Assembly (NCBI GenBank): GCA_029959605.1
Contig: JASCOC010000003.1
Location: 186,001 to 250,000, forward strand
Length of the DNA stretch: 64,000 nt
DNA from: Lysobacteraceae bacterium PS02340
GTDB taxonomy: Bacteria > Pseudomonadota > Gammaproteobacteria > Xanthomonadales > Xanthomonadaceae
Direction of reading: 5' to 3'
Part shown: positions 10,232 through 20,854 of the stretch, in pieces
How the letters are laid out: every line of letters starts with the position of its first letter
Numbering within the stretch: position 1 is the first letter of the stretch
Notes under the pieces: generated by a model
The model's database searches: none
The model's input: the letters and a program-made list of their open reading frames with translations, nothing else
Told to the model about the DNA's origin: nothing
Position numbers and translations under genes: made by a program

Positions 10232-11754
10232 GAGCAACGAGGCTTTCCCTGCTGGCGCTGGCCGCGAGCGCGACGCTCGCCGGCTGCAGCGGCGGTGCAC
10301 CGGCGCCGGCTGACGGCGACGGCGCGCGACCGGCGCGCATGTTCGGCCAGATTCCGTTCCAGGCCTGCACGCTCGACGGCGGCAACGCCGCCACGCGCGT
10401 CGAAGCGCAATGCGCGACGTTCGACGTGCCGGAGAACCCCGAAGCACCCGAAGGCCGCAAGATCGGGCTCAACATCGCGTGGCTGCCGGCGGATTCGAAT
10501 GACGGCGGCACCGCCGATCCGGTGTTCTTCCTCGCCGGCGGTCCCGGCCAGGCGGCGACCGAACTGGCCGCGCAGATCAACGCCGGCCTGCGTGAAGTGC
10601 GTCGCCAGCGCGACATCGTGCTGGTCGACCAGCGCGGCACCGGCAGTTCGAATCCGCTCGACTGTGTGGATGCCGACGGCGCGTCGATGGAACTCGATCC
10701 GCTGACCACGCCGACCGATGCCGACCTCGACGCCTACGTCGGCCGCTGCCTCGCCGGTCTCTCGGATCGTGCCGATCCGCGCTTCTACACCACGGCCAAT
10801 GCGATCCGCGATCTCGACACCGTGCGCGCCGCGCTCGGCGCCGAACAGGTGAACCTGGTCGGCGGCTCCTACGGCACGCGCGTCGCGCAGCAGTACGCGA
10901 TGGCGTATCCGCAGCACACGCGCAGCATCGTGCTCGACGGCGTGGCGCCGAACAATCTGGTCGTCGGCGGAGAATTCGCACACACCTTCGAGGATGCGCT
11001 GTCGCTGCAATCGAAGCAGTGCGCGCAGGACGCCGCTTGCCGCGAACGCTTTCCGACCGATCTGCAGGCACAACTGCGCGGCGTGCTGTCGACGCTGCAG
11101 ACGACGCCGGCGCCGGTGACCTATCGCGATCCGACCACCGGCGCGCAGCGCGATGGCGTGGTCACGCCCGATACGGTGACCGGCCTGGCGTTCCTGTTCT
11201 CGTACGCGCCGCAGACCGCGTCGCTGCTGCCGCTGATCCTCGACGAAGCCGCGCAGGGCCGCTACGGCCCGCTGATGTCGCTGTCGCAGCTGATGTACAG
11301 CAACGTCGGCGGGCAGATGACGCGCGGCATGCAGTGGTCGGTGATCTGCGCCGAAGACGCGGGCCGGTATCGCGAAGACGGCCGCGTCGCCGACACCATC
11401 CTCGGTCCGGGCGTGGCGCGCATGTTCTTCGGCGCCTGCCGCACTTGGCCCACCGGCGCGCCGCCTGCGAACCACACCGCGGCGCTGCAGTCCGAGGTGC
11501 CCGCGCTGCTGATGTCGGGCGAACTCGATCCGGTGACACCGCCCGCCTACGCCGAGCGTGTGCTGGCCGGTCTGCCCAACGGGCGCCATCTGGTGTTCAA
11601 AGGCCAGGGCCACGGCACGTTCGCGCTCGGCTGCGCGCCCAAACTGCTCGCGCAGTTCATCGAATCCACCGATGCGAACGCGCTCGACGCGACATGCCTG
11701 GATGCGATGCGTCCGGTGCCGCCGTTCACCAGCTTCAACGGGTGGTCGCCGTGA
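10228..11754 (+). CDS. Alpha/beta-hydrolase lipoprotein, S33 peptidase-like
   Basis: A 508-residue lipoprotein whose lipobox LAGC places the lipidated Cys at residue 20. The fold is the tripeptidyl-aminopeptidase/proline-iminopeptidase type of alpha/beta hydrolase. Visible features are the oxyanion region LAGGPGQA (about 102-109), DQRGTGSS, the nucleophile elbow GGSYGTR (Ser214), a late ELDPVTPP segment carrying the Asp, and GHGTF carrying the His. It is anchored in the envelope and probably releases N-terminal peptides from periplasmic substrates. It is coupled to the XRE gene upstream and is followed 46 bases later by the NatA-type ATPase gene. Confidence 0.85.
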   Translation: MRATRLSLLALAASATLAGCSGGAPAPADGDGARPARMFGQIPFQACTLDGGNAATRVEAQCATFDVPENPEAPEGRKIGLNIAWLPADSNDGGTADPVFFLAGGPGQAATELAAQINAGLREVRRQRDIVLVDQRGTGSSNPLDCVDADGASMELDPLTTPTDADLDAYVGRCLAGLSDRADPRFYTTANAIRDLDTVRAALGAEQVNLVGGSYGTRVAQQYAMAYPQHTRSIVLDGVAPNNLVVGGEFAHTFEDALSLQSKQCAQDAACRERFPTDLQAQLRGVLSTLQTTPAPVTYRDPTTGAQRDGVVTPDTVTGLAFLFSYAPQTASLLPLILDEAAQGRYGPLMSLSQLMYSNVGGQMTRGMQWSVICAEDAGRYREDGRVADTILGPGVARMFFGACRTWPTGAPPANHTAALQSEVPALLMSGELDPVTPPAYAERVLAGLPNGRHLVFKGQGHGTFALGCAPKLLAQFIESTDANALDATCLDAMRPVPPFTSFNGWSP

Positions 11755-11800
11755 CCGCGCCGCGCCTGCCGACGTCCCTCTTTCTTCCGGAGCTCCGCCG

Positions 11801-12543
<743 letters not shown>

Positions 12544-12547
<4 letters not shown>

Positions 12548-13725
12548 GCAACCTGAAATGGATGTGGTGCGTGGTGCGCAAGGAGCTGCTCGACATCGCG
12601 CGCGACCGGCGCACGTTGTTCATGGCGCTGCTGCTCGGCCCGTTGATGTATCCGCTGCTGATGCTGGGCATGAACTTCATGGCCGAGAAGCGCATGAAGA
12701 CCGAGATGGACCGCGTGCTGGAGGTGCCGGTGATCGGCGCCGAGCATGCGCCCAATCTCGTCGCGCATCTGGCGACGCTCGGCATCCAGGCCGTCGATGC
12801 ACCGGCGGATCTCGACGCCGCGATCGCGGGCCAGGACATCGACGTGGCGATCGAGATTCCGGCGAGCTTCGCCGAAGACTGGCACGCCGGTCGCCCGGCC
12901 ACGGTCGAGATCATCAGCGACAGCACCCGCCGCAACGCCGAGACACCGACGCGTCGCGTGCGCAATGCGATCACCGCGTACGGCCAGCAGGTCGGTGCCC
13001 TGCGTCTGCTCGCCCGCGGTATCGACCCGTCGGTGGTGCAGCCGGTCGCGGTCGGCACGCGCGACACCGCGACCGAGGAAGCCAAGCGCGGCATCCTGCT
13101 GGCGGTGCTGCTGCCGTATCTGCTGATCCTGTCGAGTTTCATCGGCGGCTCGTATCTGATCCTCGACGCGACCGCCGGCGAACGCGAACGCCAGTCGCTG
13201 GAACCGCTGCTGGCCACACCGGCCTCGCGTGGCGCGATCGTCAGCGGCAAGATCGCCGCCGCCTGCATCATCGGCATGGCCTCGTTGATCCTGACGATGC
13301 TCGCCTTCAAGGTCAGTGCGCAGATGGGCGGGGGTTCGGCCAGGCTGCTCGACGTGAGCTTCATGGCGATCGGCAAGATGCTGCTGGTGCTGCTGCCGAT
13401 GCTGTTCGTCGGCACGTCGCTGCTGACTTTCCTGGCCGCGACCGCGAAGAGCATGAAGGAAGCCCAGAGCCACATCGTCTGGTTGATGCTGTTGCCGATG
13501 GTTCCGAGCTTCGTGTTGATGATCAATCCGATCAAGACCGAGCTTTGGCAGTTCGCGGTGCCGTTCCTCGCGCAGAACCAGCTGCTGCTGAAGATCATCC
13601 GCGCCGAGCCGATCGCACCGGAGGTCTGGGGTGTGTATCTGGGCGCGAGCCTGGCGTTGGCTGCGGCGCTGTGGATGCTTGCCGTGTGGCGCTATGGGCA
13701 GGAGAAGTTGGCAGTTGCCGGCTGA
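12544..13725 (+). CDS. natB: ABC transporter permease (NatB-like)
   Basis: The 393-residue protein has one N-terminal membrane helix, a large extracytoplasmic domain (about residues 45-180) and five or so C-terminal helices, the topology of ABC-2 permeases of the NatB/YhaP kind. The segment TAGERERQSLEPLLATPASR is typical of the family. It overlaps natA by four bases. A strong terminator follows at 13745. Sodium or an antibiotic could be exported, and the sequence does not decide which. Confidence 0.85.
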
Positions 13726-13744
13726 CGGCAGCCTTCGCCTTCAT

Positions 13745-13776
13745 AAGAAAGCCCGGCATCTGCCGGGCTTTTTCTT
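13745..13776 (+). terminator. Rho-independent terminator after natB
   Basis: An uninterrupted stem, AAGAAAGCCCGGCA paired with TGCCGGGCTTTTTCTT around a two-base loop, is followed by a T-rich run. It closes the XRE-hydrolase-ABC unit 20 bases after the natB stop. Confidence 0.9.
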
Positions 13777-14348
13777 GCGCGTACGCGTCACACGCCTCAA
13801 CGCGTGACGCGGCTGTACGTAATGCCGCGATGCACCTGCGTACCCGGAGGGCGCCGCCCATGGATGGGCGGCGTTTTCCGACCGAGGCAGGATGCCGAGT
13901 CGGAAAATCCCGGTGCGCTAAGAGCCGCGGGCTGTGGACGTGTCGGGGAGACGTTTTTCTTTGGTTCCGTTTCTTTTGGCGTCCACCAAAAGAAATGAAC
14001 TCGGCCGCGTCAGCGGACGAAAGCGTCTGACGTTGCTATTCCGCTTCGCTCTCACGGCGAGAAGCAAGATCAAACGCTTCCACTCGCCTTGCGGCGAGCG
14101 GGTTCACTTCTTTTGCTGGCCCAAAAGAAACGGAACCAAAGAAAACGGCCAGCCCCGACGGAGCAAACCCGGCCAGTCATTCGTTCCGGGATTTTTCGAC
14201 TCGCCATCCTGGCTCGGTCGAAAAACGCCGCACGTCCTGTGCGGCGCCCTACGGGTCTACGATCGGCATCGGCACGTTTCGCTCATGCAAAAGCAGGTGC
14301 AGAAAGCGGGAGCCGAAGCAAACGCAAAAGCAAAAGCAGAGCGCCGAA
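13777..14348. repeat. Non-coding repeat region (CTTTTGG/CCAAAAG family)
   Basis: This 572-base stretch holds no convincing gene. It contains a hairpin with arms TTTCTTTTGG (13970-13979) and CCAAAAGAAA (13986-13995), a second CTTTTGC...CCAAAAG hairpin near 14110-14130, and an A/G-rich run of GCAAAAGC repeats near 14316-14343. The same sequence features recur at 44.66-45.28 kb, so this is a member of a dispersed intergenic repeat family. Short open frames here have the repetitive, Arg/Ser-rich composition of non-coding GC-rich DNA. Confidence 0.7.
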
Positions 14349-15395
14349 TCAATTCGCCGTCGGCGAGAACCCGATCGTCCGCCGCGTCGTCACCGGCGCC
14401 GGCACCGGCTCGAAACGCCAGCGCCGCACCGCCGCCAAGGCCTCGCGATCGAACGTGCGCGGCGGATCGGCGCGGACTACGCGGGCATTGCTGACCGAAC
14501 CGTCGACGCCGACGGTGAACTCGACCATGACTTCGCCGCTCGTGCCGGCGCGCAGGGCGTCGGCGGGATAGCGCGGCGCGGGCGTGCTCAGCGGACGCAG
14601 CTGCGCGGGCGCGGCGGCCGGTGCGGGTGTCGCGGGTGCGGGCGCAGGGGTTTCCTGCGGCGCGGGTTCGGGGCGGGTCGGCTGCGGGCGGGCGGCCTCT
14701 TCGCGGGCGGCAGCCTGGCGGGCGGCTTCTTCGCGCGCCGCCTGGTCGGTCGCGCTCTGCTGCTGCGCCAGCTGCTGCGCGGCGGCGGCCTGTTGCTGCT
14801 GCTGCTGGGTCGCGCGTTCGCGCTCCAGGGTCTGCGCGCGCTGGGCTTCCTGTTCGGCGGTCAGCTTCTGCTGCTCGACGCGGGCCGCGGCCTGTTCCTC
14901 GGACGTGGCGATGCTCGCGCGCAGGCGCTCGAGCGCAGGGTGCTTGCTGTCGGCGCGTTCGATCAGGCCCAGCAGACGACGCGCTTCGGCGTAGTCGCCG
15001 CGGTCGCGGCTCTGCTCGGTGGCGATGACGCTCATCGGCAGCAGATCGATCAGCGCGCTGGAAGCCGCGGCGTCACCGGCCTGCTTCTCGCGCAATGCGA
15101 GGTAGTACTCCATCGCGTTCTCGCCGGCAGGCGCGTACAGCCGGCTTTCCTGGTACGCGGCCGCGCCTGCGCTGCGCAGCTCGTCGACCGACAGCCCGGC
15201 GATCGCGTCGTCGGCAGCCTGCTGACGCGCAGCGGCCTGCTGGCTGGCCTGCGCGGTGACCGCGCCCGGCGCGGCGGCGACAGGCGCCTCGGCCTCGTCG
15301 CTGCGCCCGCAGGCGGCGAGTACACAGGCCAGACCCACGGCGGCGGCCAGCCGCGCGCGGGACGCGCGACGGGTCGTCGGAATCTTCGAGACCAT
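14349..15395 (-). CDS. Lipoprotein with TonB C-terminal domain
   Basis: A 348-residue protein with a lipobox-type signal (VLAACG) instead of the uncleaved N-terminal helix of classical TonB. The middle (about 160-235) is a Gln/Ala/Glu-rich helical, probably coiled-coil segment, then a Pro/Ala-rich linker, then a TonB C-terminal domain (about 265-348) with APRYPADALRAGTSGEVMVE and AVRRWRFEP. The second of two adjacent ATGs (15395) is taken because GGGGA lies six bases before it, but 15398 and 15416 are possible. It lies downstream of mnmE on the same strand, 165 bases away. Whether it transduces energy is unclear given the lipid anchor. Confidence 0.8.
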   Translation of the reverse strand: MVSKIPTTRRASRARLAAAVGLACVLAACGRSDEAEAPVAAAPGAVTAQASQQAAARQQAADDAIAGLSVDELRSAGAAAYQESRLYAPAGENAMEYYLALREKQAGDAAASSALIDLLPMSVIATEQSRDRGDYAEARRLLGLIERADSKHPALERLRASIATSEEQAAARVEQQKLTAEQEAQRAQTLERERATQQQQQQAAAAQQLAQQQSATDQAAREEAARQAAAREEAARPQPTRPEPAPQETPAPAPATPAPAAAPAQLRPLSTPAPRYPADALRAGTSGEVMVEFTVGVDGSVSNARVVRADPPRTFDREALAAVRRWRFEPVPAPVTTRRTIGFSPTAN

Positions 15396-15560
15396 CATCT
15401 TTCCCCAAGGATGCATGTCCGCAAGAGTGCGTAGAACGCGTCAGCGGAGACGATTTGTCAATGCTTGCGCGTTCGCCGGGCACGCAGGCTGTCGACGCGA
15501 TCACGAATCTTGGCGTCCCGATCGCCGTCGATGGCGCCCATTCGGTGCCCGGGCCGCGGG

Positions 15561-16898
15561 CTACTTGCCGATGCAGAAACTCGAGAAGATGTGCCCGAGC
15601 AGATCGTCGGGCAGGATCCGCCCGGTGATCGCGCCGACCGCATCGTGCGCGACGCGCAACGATTCGGCGGCCAGTTCGAGATGCTGCGCCGCCAGGGTGC
15701 CGCGCGCGTCGTCGACCGCATCAGCCGCGTCGCGCAACGCATCGACATGCCGCTGCCGCGCGGTGAACGCGCCTTCGCCTGCGCGCATGTCGCCGCCGAG
15801 CCGCGACTGCAGCGCGTCGCGCAACGTGTCGAGCCCGGCGCCGGTGCGCGCGGAGACGTGCACGGCATCGCGCGCGTTCGACGCGGCGTCGGCGAGCAAG
15901 TCGGTCTTGTTGTGCACGACGATGCGGTCGGCGACGCCGGCGATGGCCTCGTCCACTGACGCCCACCCCGCCTCCGGGTCGCGTGCATCGAGCACCACCA
16001 GCGCGAGATCGGCGCGCTGCAGTTCGGCGCGCGCGCGGCGCATGCCTTCGCGCTCGATCGCGTCGCCCTCGCTGCGCAGGCCCGCGGTATCGACCAAGGT
16101 GAGTTCGACGCCGCCGATGCGCAGCGTCTCGTGCAGCAGATCGCGCGTGGTGCCGGCAATGTCGGTGACGATCGCGCGGTCCACGCCGGCCAGCGCGTTG
16201 AGCAGCGAACTCTTGCCGGCATTCGGCGGGCCGACGATCACCGCGTGCAGGCCGTCGCGCAGGCGCCGGCCCTGTTCGGCTTCGGCCAGCAGCTGCGACA
16301 GCGACACGGCGAGCGCGTCGATGCGGCGCGCGACCTCGTCGCCACCGAGCGTGTCGATCGGCTCGTCGGAGAAATCGATCATCGCTTCGACGTAGACGCG
16401 CAGGTGCAGCAGCTCGGCGGCGAGCGCGTCGCAGCGATCGGAGAACACGCCGTCGAGTGCGCGGCGGGCGGCGCGGGCCGCGCGTGCGTCGCCGGCGGCG
16501 ATCAGATCGGCGACGGCTTCGGCCTGCGCCAGATCGAGCCGGCCGTTGAGGAAGGCGCGCTCGCTGAATTCGCCAGGCCGCGCGAGCCGCGCGCCGAGGC
16601 TGCGACAGCGCGCCAGCAACTGCTGCAGCACGACCGGGCTGCCGTGCGCCTGCAGCTCGACGACATCCTCGCCCGTGTAGCTGGCCGGGCCGGGGAAGGC
16701 GAGCGCGAGGCCGTCGTCGAGCACCGCGCCATCGGCGTCCAGGAAACGCACGTGATGCGCATGGCGCGCGCGCAGGGTGCGTCCGCAGACCGTGCGCGCG
16801 ATCGACAGCGACGCCGGACCCGACAGGCGCACGATGCCGACGCCGCCGGCGCCGGGCGCAGTGGCGATCGCGGCGATGGTCTCGGTGGATGTCGTCAT
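15561..16898 (-). CDS. mnmE: tRNA uridine-5-carboxymethylaminomethyl GTPase MnmE
   Basis: The 445-residue protein has the TrmE N-terminal folate-binding domain (1-120), helical domain, and an inserted G domain with [24 protein letters not shown] and NKTD. It ends in the diagnostic FCIGK, whose Cys is needed for tRNA modification. With MnmG it installs the cmnm5 group on U34 of certain tRNAs. The ATG at 16898 gives the family N-terminus; an upstream Met at 16913 is unlikely. It sits 66 bases downstream of yidC, the usual arrangement near the origin. Confidence 0.95.
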   Translation of the reverse strand: MTTSTETIAAIATAPGAGGVGIVRLSGPASLSIARTVCGRTLRARHAHHVRFLDADGAVLDDGLALAFPGPASYTGEDVVELQAHGSPVVLQQLLARCRSLGARLARPGEFSERAFLNGRLDLAQAEAVADLIAAGDARAARAARRALDGVFSDRCDALAAELLHLRVYVEAMIDFSDEPIDTLGGDEVARRIDALAVSLSQLLAEAEQGRRLRDGLHAVIVGPPNAGKSSLLNALAGVDRAIVTDIAGTTRDLLHETLRIGGVELTLVDTAGLRSEGDAIEREGMRRARAELQRADLALVVLDARDPEAGWASVDEAIAGVADRIVVHNKTDLLADAASNARDAVHVSARTGAGLDTLRDALQSRLGGDMRAGEGAFTARQRHVDALRDAADAVDDARGTLAAQHLELAAESLRVAHDAVGAITGRILPDDLLGHIFSSFCIGK

Positions 16899-16964
16899 TT
16901 CAGTGTTCCTCAACGCACGAGCCCGCCATGCGGCGGGCTCGTGGCGATCGAATCGGCGCGGCCG

Positions 16965-18677
16965 TCAGGCCTTCGCCGGCGCCTCGCTGTAGCGGCGGAT
17001 CATCCACCACTGCTGCAGCAGGCCGAGGCCGCCATTGGTGACCCAGTACAGCACCAAACCGGACGGGAAGAAGATCATGATCGCGCCGAACACCAGCGGC
17101 ATGAACTGCATGATCTTCTGCTGCATCGGATCCATGCCGACCATCGGCGTGAGCTTCTGCGTCGCCCACATGATCGCGATGTTGAGCACCGGCAGGATGA
17201 AGTACGGATCGCGCGCGGTCAGATCCTGGATCCACAGCATCCACGGCGTGTGGCGCAGTTCCACCGACTCGAGCAGCACCCAGTACAGGGCGAAGAACAC
17301 CGGCATCTGCAGCAGGACCGGCAGACAGCCGCCGATCGGGTTGATCTTCTCCTTCTTGTAGAGCTCCATCATCGCCTGCTGGAACTTCTGCTTGTCGTCG
17401 CCGTAGCGCTCCTTGAGCTGGGCGATGCGCGGCTGGAACTTGCGCATCTTCGCCATCGACTTGTACTGCGCGACCGACAGCGGATACAGCGCCAGCTTCA
17501 CCAGCAGCACCAGGCCGATGATCGACCAGCCCCAGTTGCCGATCAGGCCGTGCAGCTTGGCCAGCACCCAGAACAGGCCTTCGCCAAGCATCGCGAAGAT
17601 CGAGAAGCGGCTGTAGTCGACGACGCGATCGAGACCGCGCACGCCCTGCGCCTGGATCAGATCGACCTGCTTGGGCCCCACCCACAGACGCGCGGTGGTC
17701 GAGGCCTGCTGGCCGGCGGGCACGGCGATCGGCGCACCGAATTCGCGGATCAGGTACCGCGGCGCACCGGTGCTTCGATCGATCTGCATCGAGATCGTGC
17801 CGGTGTCGTCGGGACGCGGGATCCACGCACTGAAGAAGTGGTGCTGGACCATCGCGATCCAGATCTGGCTGTCCTTCGCGTTGAGCGGACCGTCGCTCTC
17901 GAAGTCACCCAGCTGGCGGCGGCTGTAGCCGATGTCGCTGCCGAACCAGGTCGCGCCGGTCAGGCTGTAGGACTCGGGATTGGTCATGCCGCGCTTGACC
18001 GCCGGTGCGGTGCGGATCAGCTGGCGGTACGGAAAGCCCTGCCACGCGGTCGTGCCGGCGTTGACGATTTCGTCGCGGACTTCGATCGCGTAGTCGCCGC
18101 GGGTCAGCACGAAGCTGCGGCGGATCGTCACGCCGTCGGCGCCGGTCCACACGAACGGCACGATGACGGTGTTCTCGCCCTGTGCGAGCACGGCCGACGT
18201 CGCGGTGCCTTCGGGCACGAACTGGCCCTCGTGGCTCGGCGCGGCATTGCTGCTGCTGACCCAGCCGGTCTGCGCGGCGTAGTAATGCAGCGGATCGGTG
18301 TCGAACATCCGCACCGGCGGCGCGCCGTCCTCGCGCGTCTGCGGATAGGCCAGCAGATCGGCTTCGATCACGTTGCCGGCGTCGAGCACCACCCGCAGCA
18401 CGTCGGTCTGGGCGACGACCTGGCGCGCAGCCGGCGCGGCGGCGGCGGAGACCGGCGCAGCGCCCGGGGCCGGCGGCACCGGCGCGGCATCGGCAGGCGC
18501 GGTCGGCACGGCGGCACTGCCGGCAGCGGCGCCCGGCACGGTCACCGACGGCGACGCCTGGGCGGCGCTGGTCTGCGGCCGGGTCGCGGCTGCGGTCTTT
18601 TCCTTGCCCCACTCCATCCACAACAACACGGCCACCATCAGCCAGGCGAGGACGAGGAAAGTACGGATCTGGTTCAT
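16965..18677 (-). CDS. yidC: Membrane protein insertase YidC
   Basis: The 570-residue insertase has a start helix (residues 5-22), a large periplasmic domain (about 60-340), and C-terminal helices in the Oxa1/YidC core including GLFWVLAKLHGLIGNWGWSI, PIGGCLPVLLQMPVFFALYW and the late IFFPSGLVLYWVTNG. It inserts and folds inner-membrane proteins alone or with SecYEG. An Ala/Pro-rich linker follows the first helix. The ATG at 18677 is set by the hydrophobic N-terminus. It follows rnpA by only 13 bases, leaving no room for the yidD gene found there in many bacteria. Confidence 0.95.
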   Translation of the reverse strand: MNQIRTFLVLAWLMVAVLLWMEWGKEKTAAATRPQTSAAQASPSVTVPGAAAGSAAVPTAPADAAPVPPAPGAAPVSAAAAPAARQVVAQTDVLRVVLDAGNVIEADLLAYPQTREDGAPPVRMFDTDPLHYYAAQTGWVSSSNAAPSHEGQFVPEGTATSAVLAQGENTVIVPFVWTGADGVTIRRSFVLTRGDYAIEVRDEIVNAGTTAWQGFPYRQLIRTAPAVKRGMTNPESYSLTGATWFGSDIGYSRRQLGDFESDGPLNAKDSQIWIAMVQHHFFSAWIPRPDDTGTISMQIDRSTGAPRYLIREFGAPIAVPAGQQASTTARLWVGPKQVDLIQAQGVRGLDRVVDYSRFSIFAMLGEGLFWVLAKLHGLIGNWGWSIIGLVLLVKLALYPLSVAQYKSMAKMRKFQPRIAQLKERYGDDKQKFQQAMMELYKKEKINPIGGCLPVLLQMPVFFALYWVLLESVELRHTPWMLWIQDLTARDPYFILPVLNIAIMWATQKLTPMVGMDPMQQKIMQFMPLVFGAIMIFFPSGLVLYWVTNGGLGLLQQWWMIRRYSEAPAKA

Positions 18678-18690
18678 CAGGCAGGCAGGC

Positions 18691-19107
18691 TCATGCGCCG
18701 GAAGACACCGGCGTGGATGGAATCGGGGAGGCGTGCATTGTGCCGGCCGCAGATGACGGCGGCAACGCGCGGGCGCGCCGCAACACATTGAGGAAGGCGG
18801 CGCGCAATGCGGGATTGTCGGCCTGCGCCGCGGCCGGACGGGCCACGACGACATAGCTGCCCGGCGCCAGCTGGGGCTGCATCAGGCGGAAGGCATCGCG
18901 CAGCACGCGCTTGATCCGGTTGCGACCGACGGCGCGCTTGTCGACCTTGCGCGACACCGCCAGGCCCAGACGCGCCGGGCCTTCTTCGGGCAACAGATGG
19001 ACGGCCAGCATCGGCGACGCGGTCCGCGTCGCACTGGCGAAGATTCGATCGAAATCGGCGCGCGCGCGCACACGCACGTGCCGCGGATAGCGGACACCGG
19101 CGGTCAT
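18691..19107 (-). CDS. rnpA: Ribonuclease P protein component
   Basis: The 138-residue basic protein has the RnpA core RVRARADFDRIF and the signature GRNRIKRVLRDAFR that binds the catalytic RNA. It cleaves 5' leaders from tRNA precursors. A Ser/Pro-rich tail of about 25 residues extends beyond the usual end of the domain. The in-frame opening upstream to 19248 runs toward rpmH and is not similar to the family. The ATG at 19107 is used. It lies 61 bases downstream of rpmH and is probably co-transcribed with it. Confidence 0.93.
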   Translation of the reverse strand: MTAGVRYPRHVRVRARADFDRIFASATRTASPMLAVHLLPEEGPARLGLAVSRKVDKRAVGRNRIKRVLRDAFRLMQPQLAPGSYVVVARPAAAQADNPALRAAFLNVLRRARALPPSSAAGTMHASPIPSTPVSSGA

Positions 19108-19168
19108 GGAAGCTGCGCTGCAGAACGGGTCGGGAGTGCGGAGACGCGACTCACCGACCCGGAGGGCT

Positions 19169-19309
19169 TCAGGCCGAGAGGACCTTGCGGCCCTTCGCGC
19201 GACGACGCGCGAGGATCTTGCGGCCGTCGGCCGTCGCCATGCGGGCACGGAAACCGTGGTCGCGCTTGCGCTTGAGGTTGCTGGGCTGATAGGTGCGCTT
19301 GGTAGCCAT
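19169..19309 (-). CDS. rpmH: 50S ribosomal protein L34
   Basis: The 46-residue basic protein begins [20 protein letters not shown] and ends GRKVLSA, the standard L34 sequence of the large ribosomal subunit. It is the first gene of the minus-strand series rpmH-rnpA-yidC-mnmE, divergent from dnaA, as in most bacteria. A sigma-70-type promoter is visible 40-69 bases upstream. Confidence 0.97.
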   Translation of the reverse strand: MATKRTYQPSNLKRKRDHGFRARMATADGRKILARRRAKGRKVLSA

Positions 19310-19348
19310 GGTCGAGCCCTTCGGGCAACGTGACGAATAGAACCGGAA

Positions 19349-19378
19349 ATTCTAGCGGCCCGGTGCCGGACCGGTCAA
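19349..19378 (-). promoter_or_regulatory. Sigma-70 promoter of rpmH-rnpA-yidC
   Basis: On the minus strand TTGACC (19378-19373) and TAGAAT (19354-19349) are separated by 18 bases, a good match to -35/-10 consensus, with the -10 about 40 bases from the rpmH start codon. Confidence 0.65.
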
Positions 19379-19516
19379 GCCGGTGCGCGCGTCGGGTCTG
19401 CGGAGGCCGCGCGGGGACTGGCCGCGGGTGGCGACATGATAGTCTGCCTGCCCTTCCCCGGCGACCTTGCCGCGCACCTGCGTGGCGGCGCCCGCTTTGT
19501 CGAATTCCGCCGCATG

Positions 19517-20854
19517 ATGGATGCCTGGCCCCGCTGCCTTCAACGCCTCGAAGCCGAGTTTCCGGTCGAGGATGTCCACACCTGGCTCAAGCCGCTGCAG
19601 GCCCACGCCGACGACCGATCGACCGTGCTCTACGCGCCCAATGCCTTCGTCCGCGACGAGGTGCAGGCGCGCTACATGCCGCGCATCCGCGAGCTGCTGG
19701 CGCATTTCGCCGGCGTCGAGGACGTGAGCCTGCAGGTCGGCTCGCTGCCGCGTGCGGTGGCGCCGCCATCGGCGACCACGCTGTCGGGGGGCGATGCACG
19801 CGCCCAGCCCGCGGCGCCGATCGAAGCCTTCGCCGGCAACATGGACAGCCACTACACCTTCGACAACTTCGTCGAGGGCCGCAGCAACCAGATGGGCCGC
19901 GCCGCGGCCTGGCAGGCCGCGCTCAAGCCGGGCGACCGTGCCCACAACCCGCTGCTGCTCTACGGCGGCACGGGCCTGGGCAAGACCCATCTGATGTTCG
20001 CCGCCGGCAATGCGATGCGACAGGCCAATCCGCGTGCGCGCGTGCTGTATCTGCGTTCGGAGGAGTTCTACAGCGCGTTCTTCCGCTCGATCCAGGAAAA
20101 GACCTCGGACCAGTTCAAGCGCCAGTTCCGCCAGATCGACGCGCTGCTGATCGACGACATCCAGTTCTTTGCCGGCAAGGACCGCACCCAGGAAGAGTTC
20201 TTCCACACCTTCAACACGCTGTTCGACAGTAAGCAGCAGATCATCATGACCTGCGACCGCTATCCGCGTGAGGTGGACGGCCTGGAGCCGCGGCTGAAGT
20301 CGCGCCTGGCCTGGGGCCTGTCGGTGGCGATCGATCCGCCCGATTTCGAGACCCGCGCGGCGATCGTGCTGGCCAAGGCCGCCGAGCGCGGCACCCAGGT
20401 GCCCGACGACGTGGCGTTCCTGCTGGCCAAGAAGATGCACTCCAACGTGCGCGACCTCGAGGGCGCGCTCAATACGCTGGCCGCGCGTGCGAACTTCATG
20501 GGCCGGGCGATCACTGTCGAGTTCGCCCAGGAGACGCTGCGCGACCTGCTGCGCGCCCAGCAGCAGGCGATCAGCATGTCCAACATCCAGAAGGTCGTGG
20601 CCGACTACTACGGCCTGCAGATCAAGGACCTGCTGTCCAAGCGCCGCACGCGCTCACTGGCGCGTCCGCGTCAGGTGGCGATGGCGCTGTCCAAGGAGCT
20701 CACCGAGCACAGCCTGCCGGAGATCGGCGAGGCCTTCGCAGGCCGCGACCACACCACCGTGCTGCACGCCTGCCGGCAGATCCGCACGCTGATCGAAAGC
20801 GACGGCAAACTCCGCGAGGACTGGGACAAGCTGATCCGTAAACTCAGCGAGTAA
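19517..20854 (+). CDS. dnaA: Chromosomal replication initiator DnaA
   Basis: The 445-residue initiator shows domain I (1-80), a short variable domain II, the AAA+ domain III with Walker A GGTGLGKT (150-157) and Walker [10 protein letters not shown] (210-218), and domain IV with the DNA-binding signature around [14 protein letters not shown]. It binds DnaA boxes and melts the origin. Two adjacent ATGs (19514, 19517) could serve. MDAWPRC at 19517 matches relatives. The longer opening to 19436 is upstream leader. Confidence 0.95.
   Translation: MDAWPRCLQRLEAEFPVEDVHTWLKPLQAHADDRSTVLYAPNAFVRDEVQARYMPRIRELLAHFAGVEDVSLQVGSLPRAVAPPSATTLSGGDARAQPAAPIEAFAGNMDSHYTFDNFVEGRSNQMGRAAAWQAALKPGDRAHNPLLLYGGTGLGKTHLMFAAGNAMRQANPRARVLYLRSEEFYSAFFRSIQEKTSDQFKRQFRQIDALLIDDIQFFAGKDRTQEEFFHTFNTLFDSKQQIIMTCDRYPREVDGLEPRLKSRLAWGLSVAIDPPDFETRAAIVLAKAAERGTQVPDDVAFLLAKKMHSNVRDLEGALNTLAARANFMGRAITVEFAQETLRDLLRAQQQAISMSNIQKVVADYYGLQIKDLLSKRRTRSLARPRQVAMALSKELTEHSLPEIGEAFAGRDHTTVLHACRQIRTLIESDGKLREDWDKLIRKLSE

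Noticed and set aside
13804-14571. Open frames in the 13.8-14.5 kb spacer
   Set aside because: Same repeat-derived sequence as above; low-complexity Arg/Ser/Ala translation.
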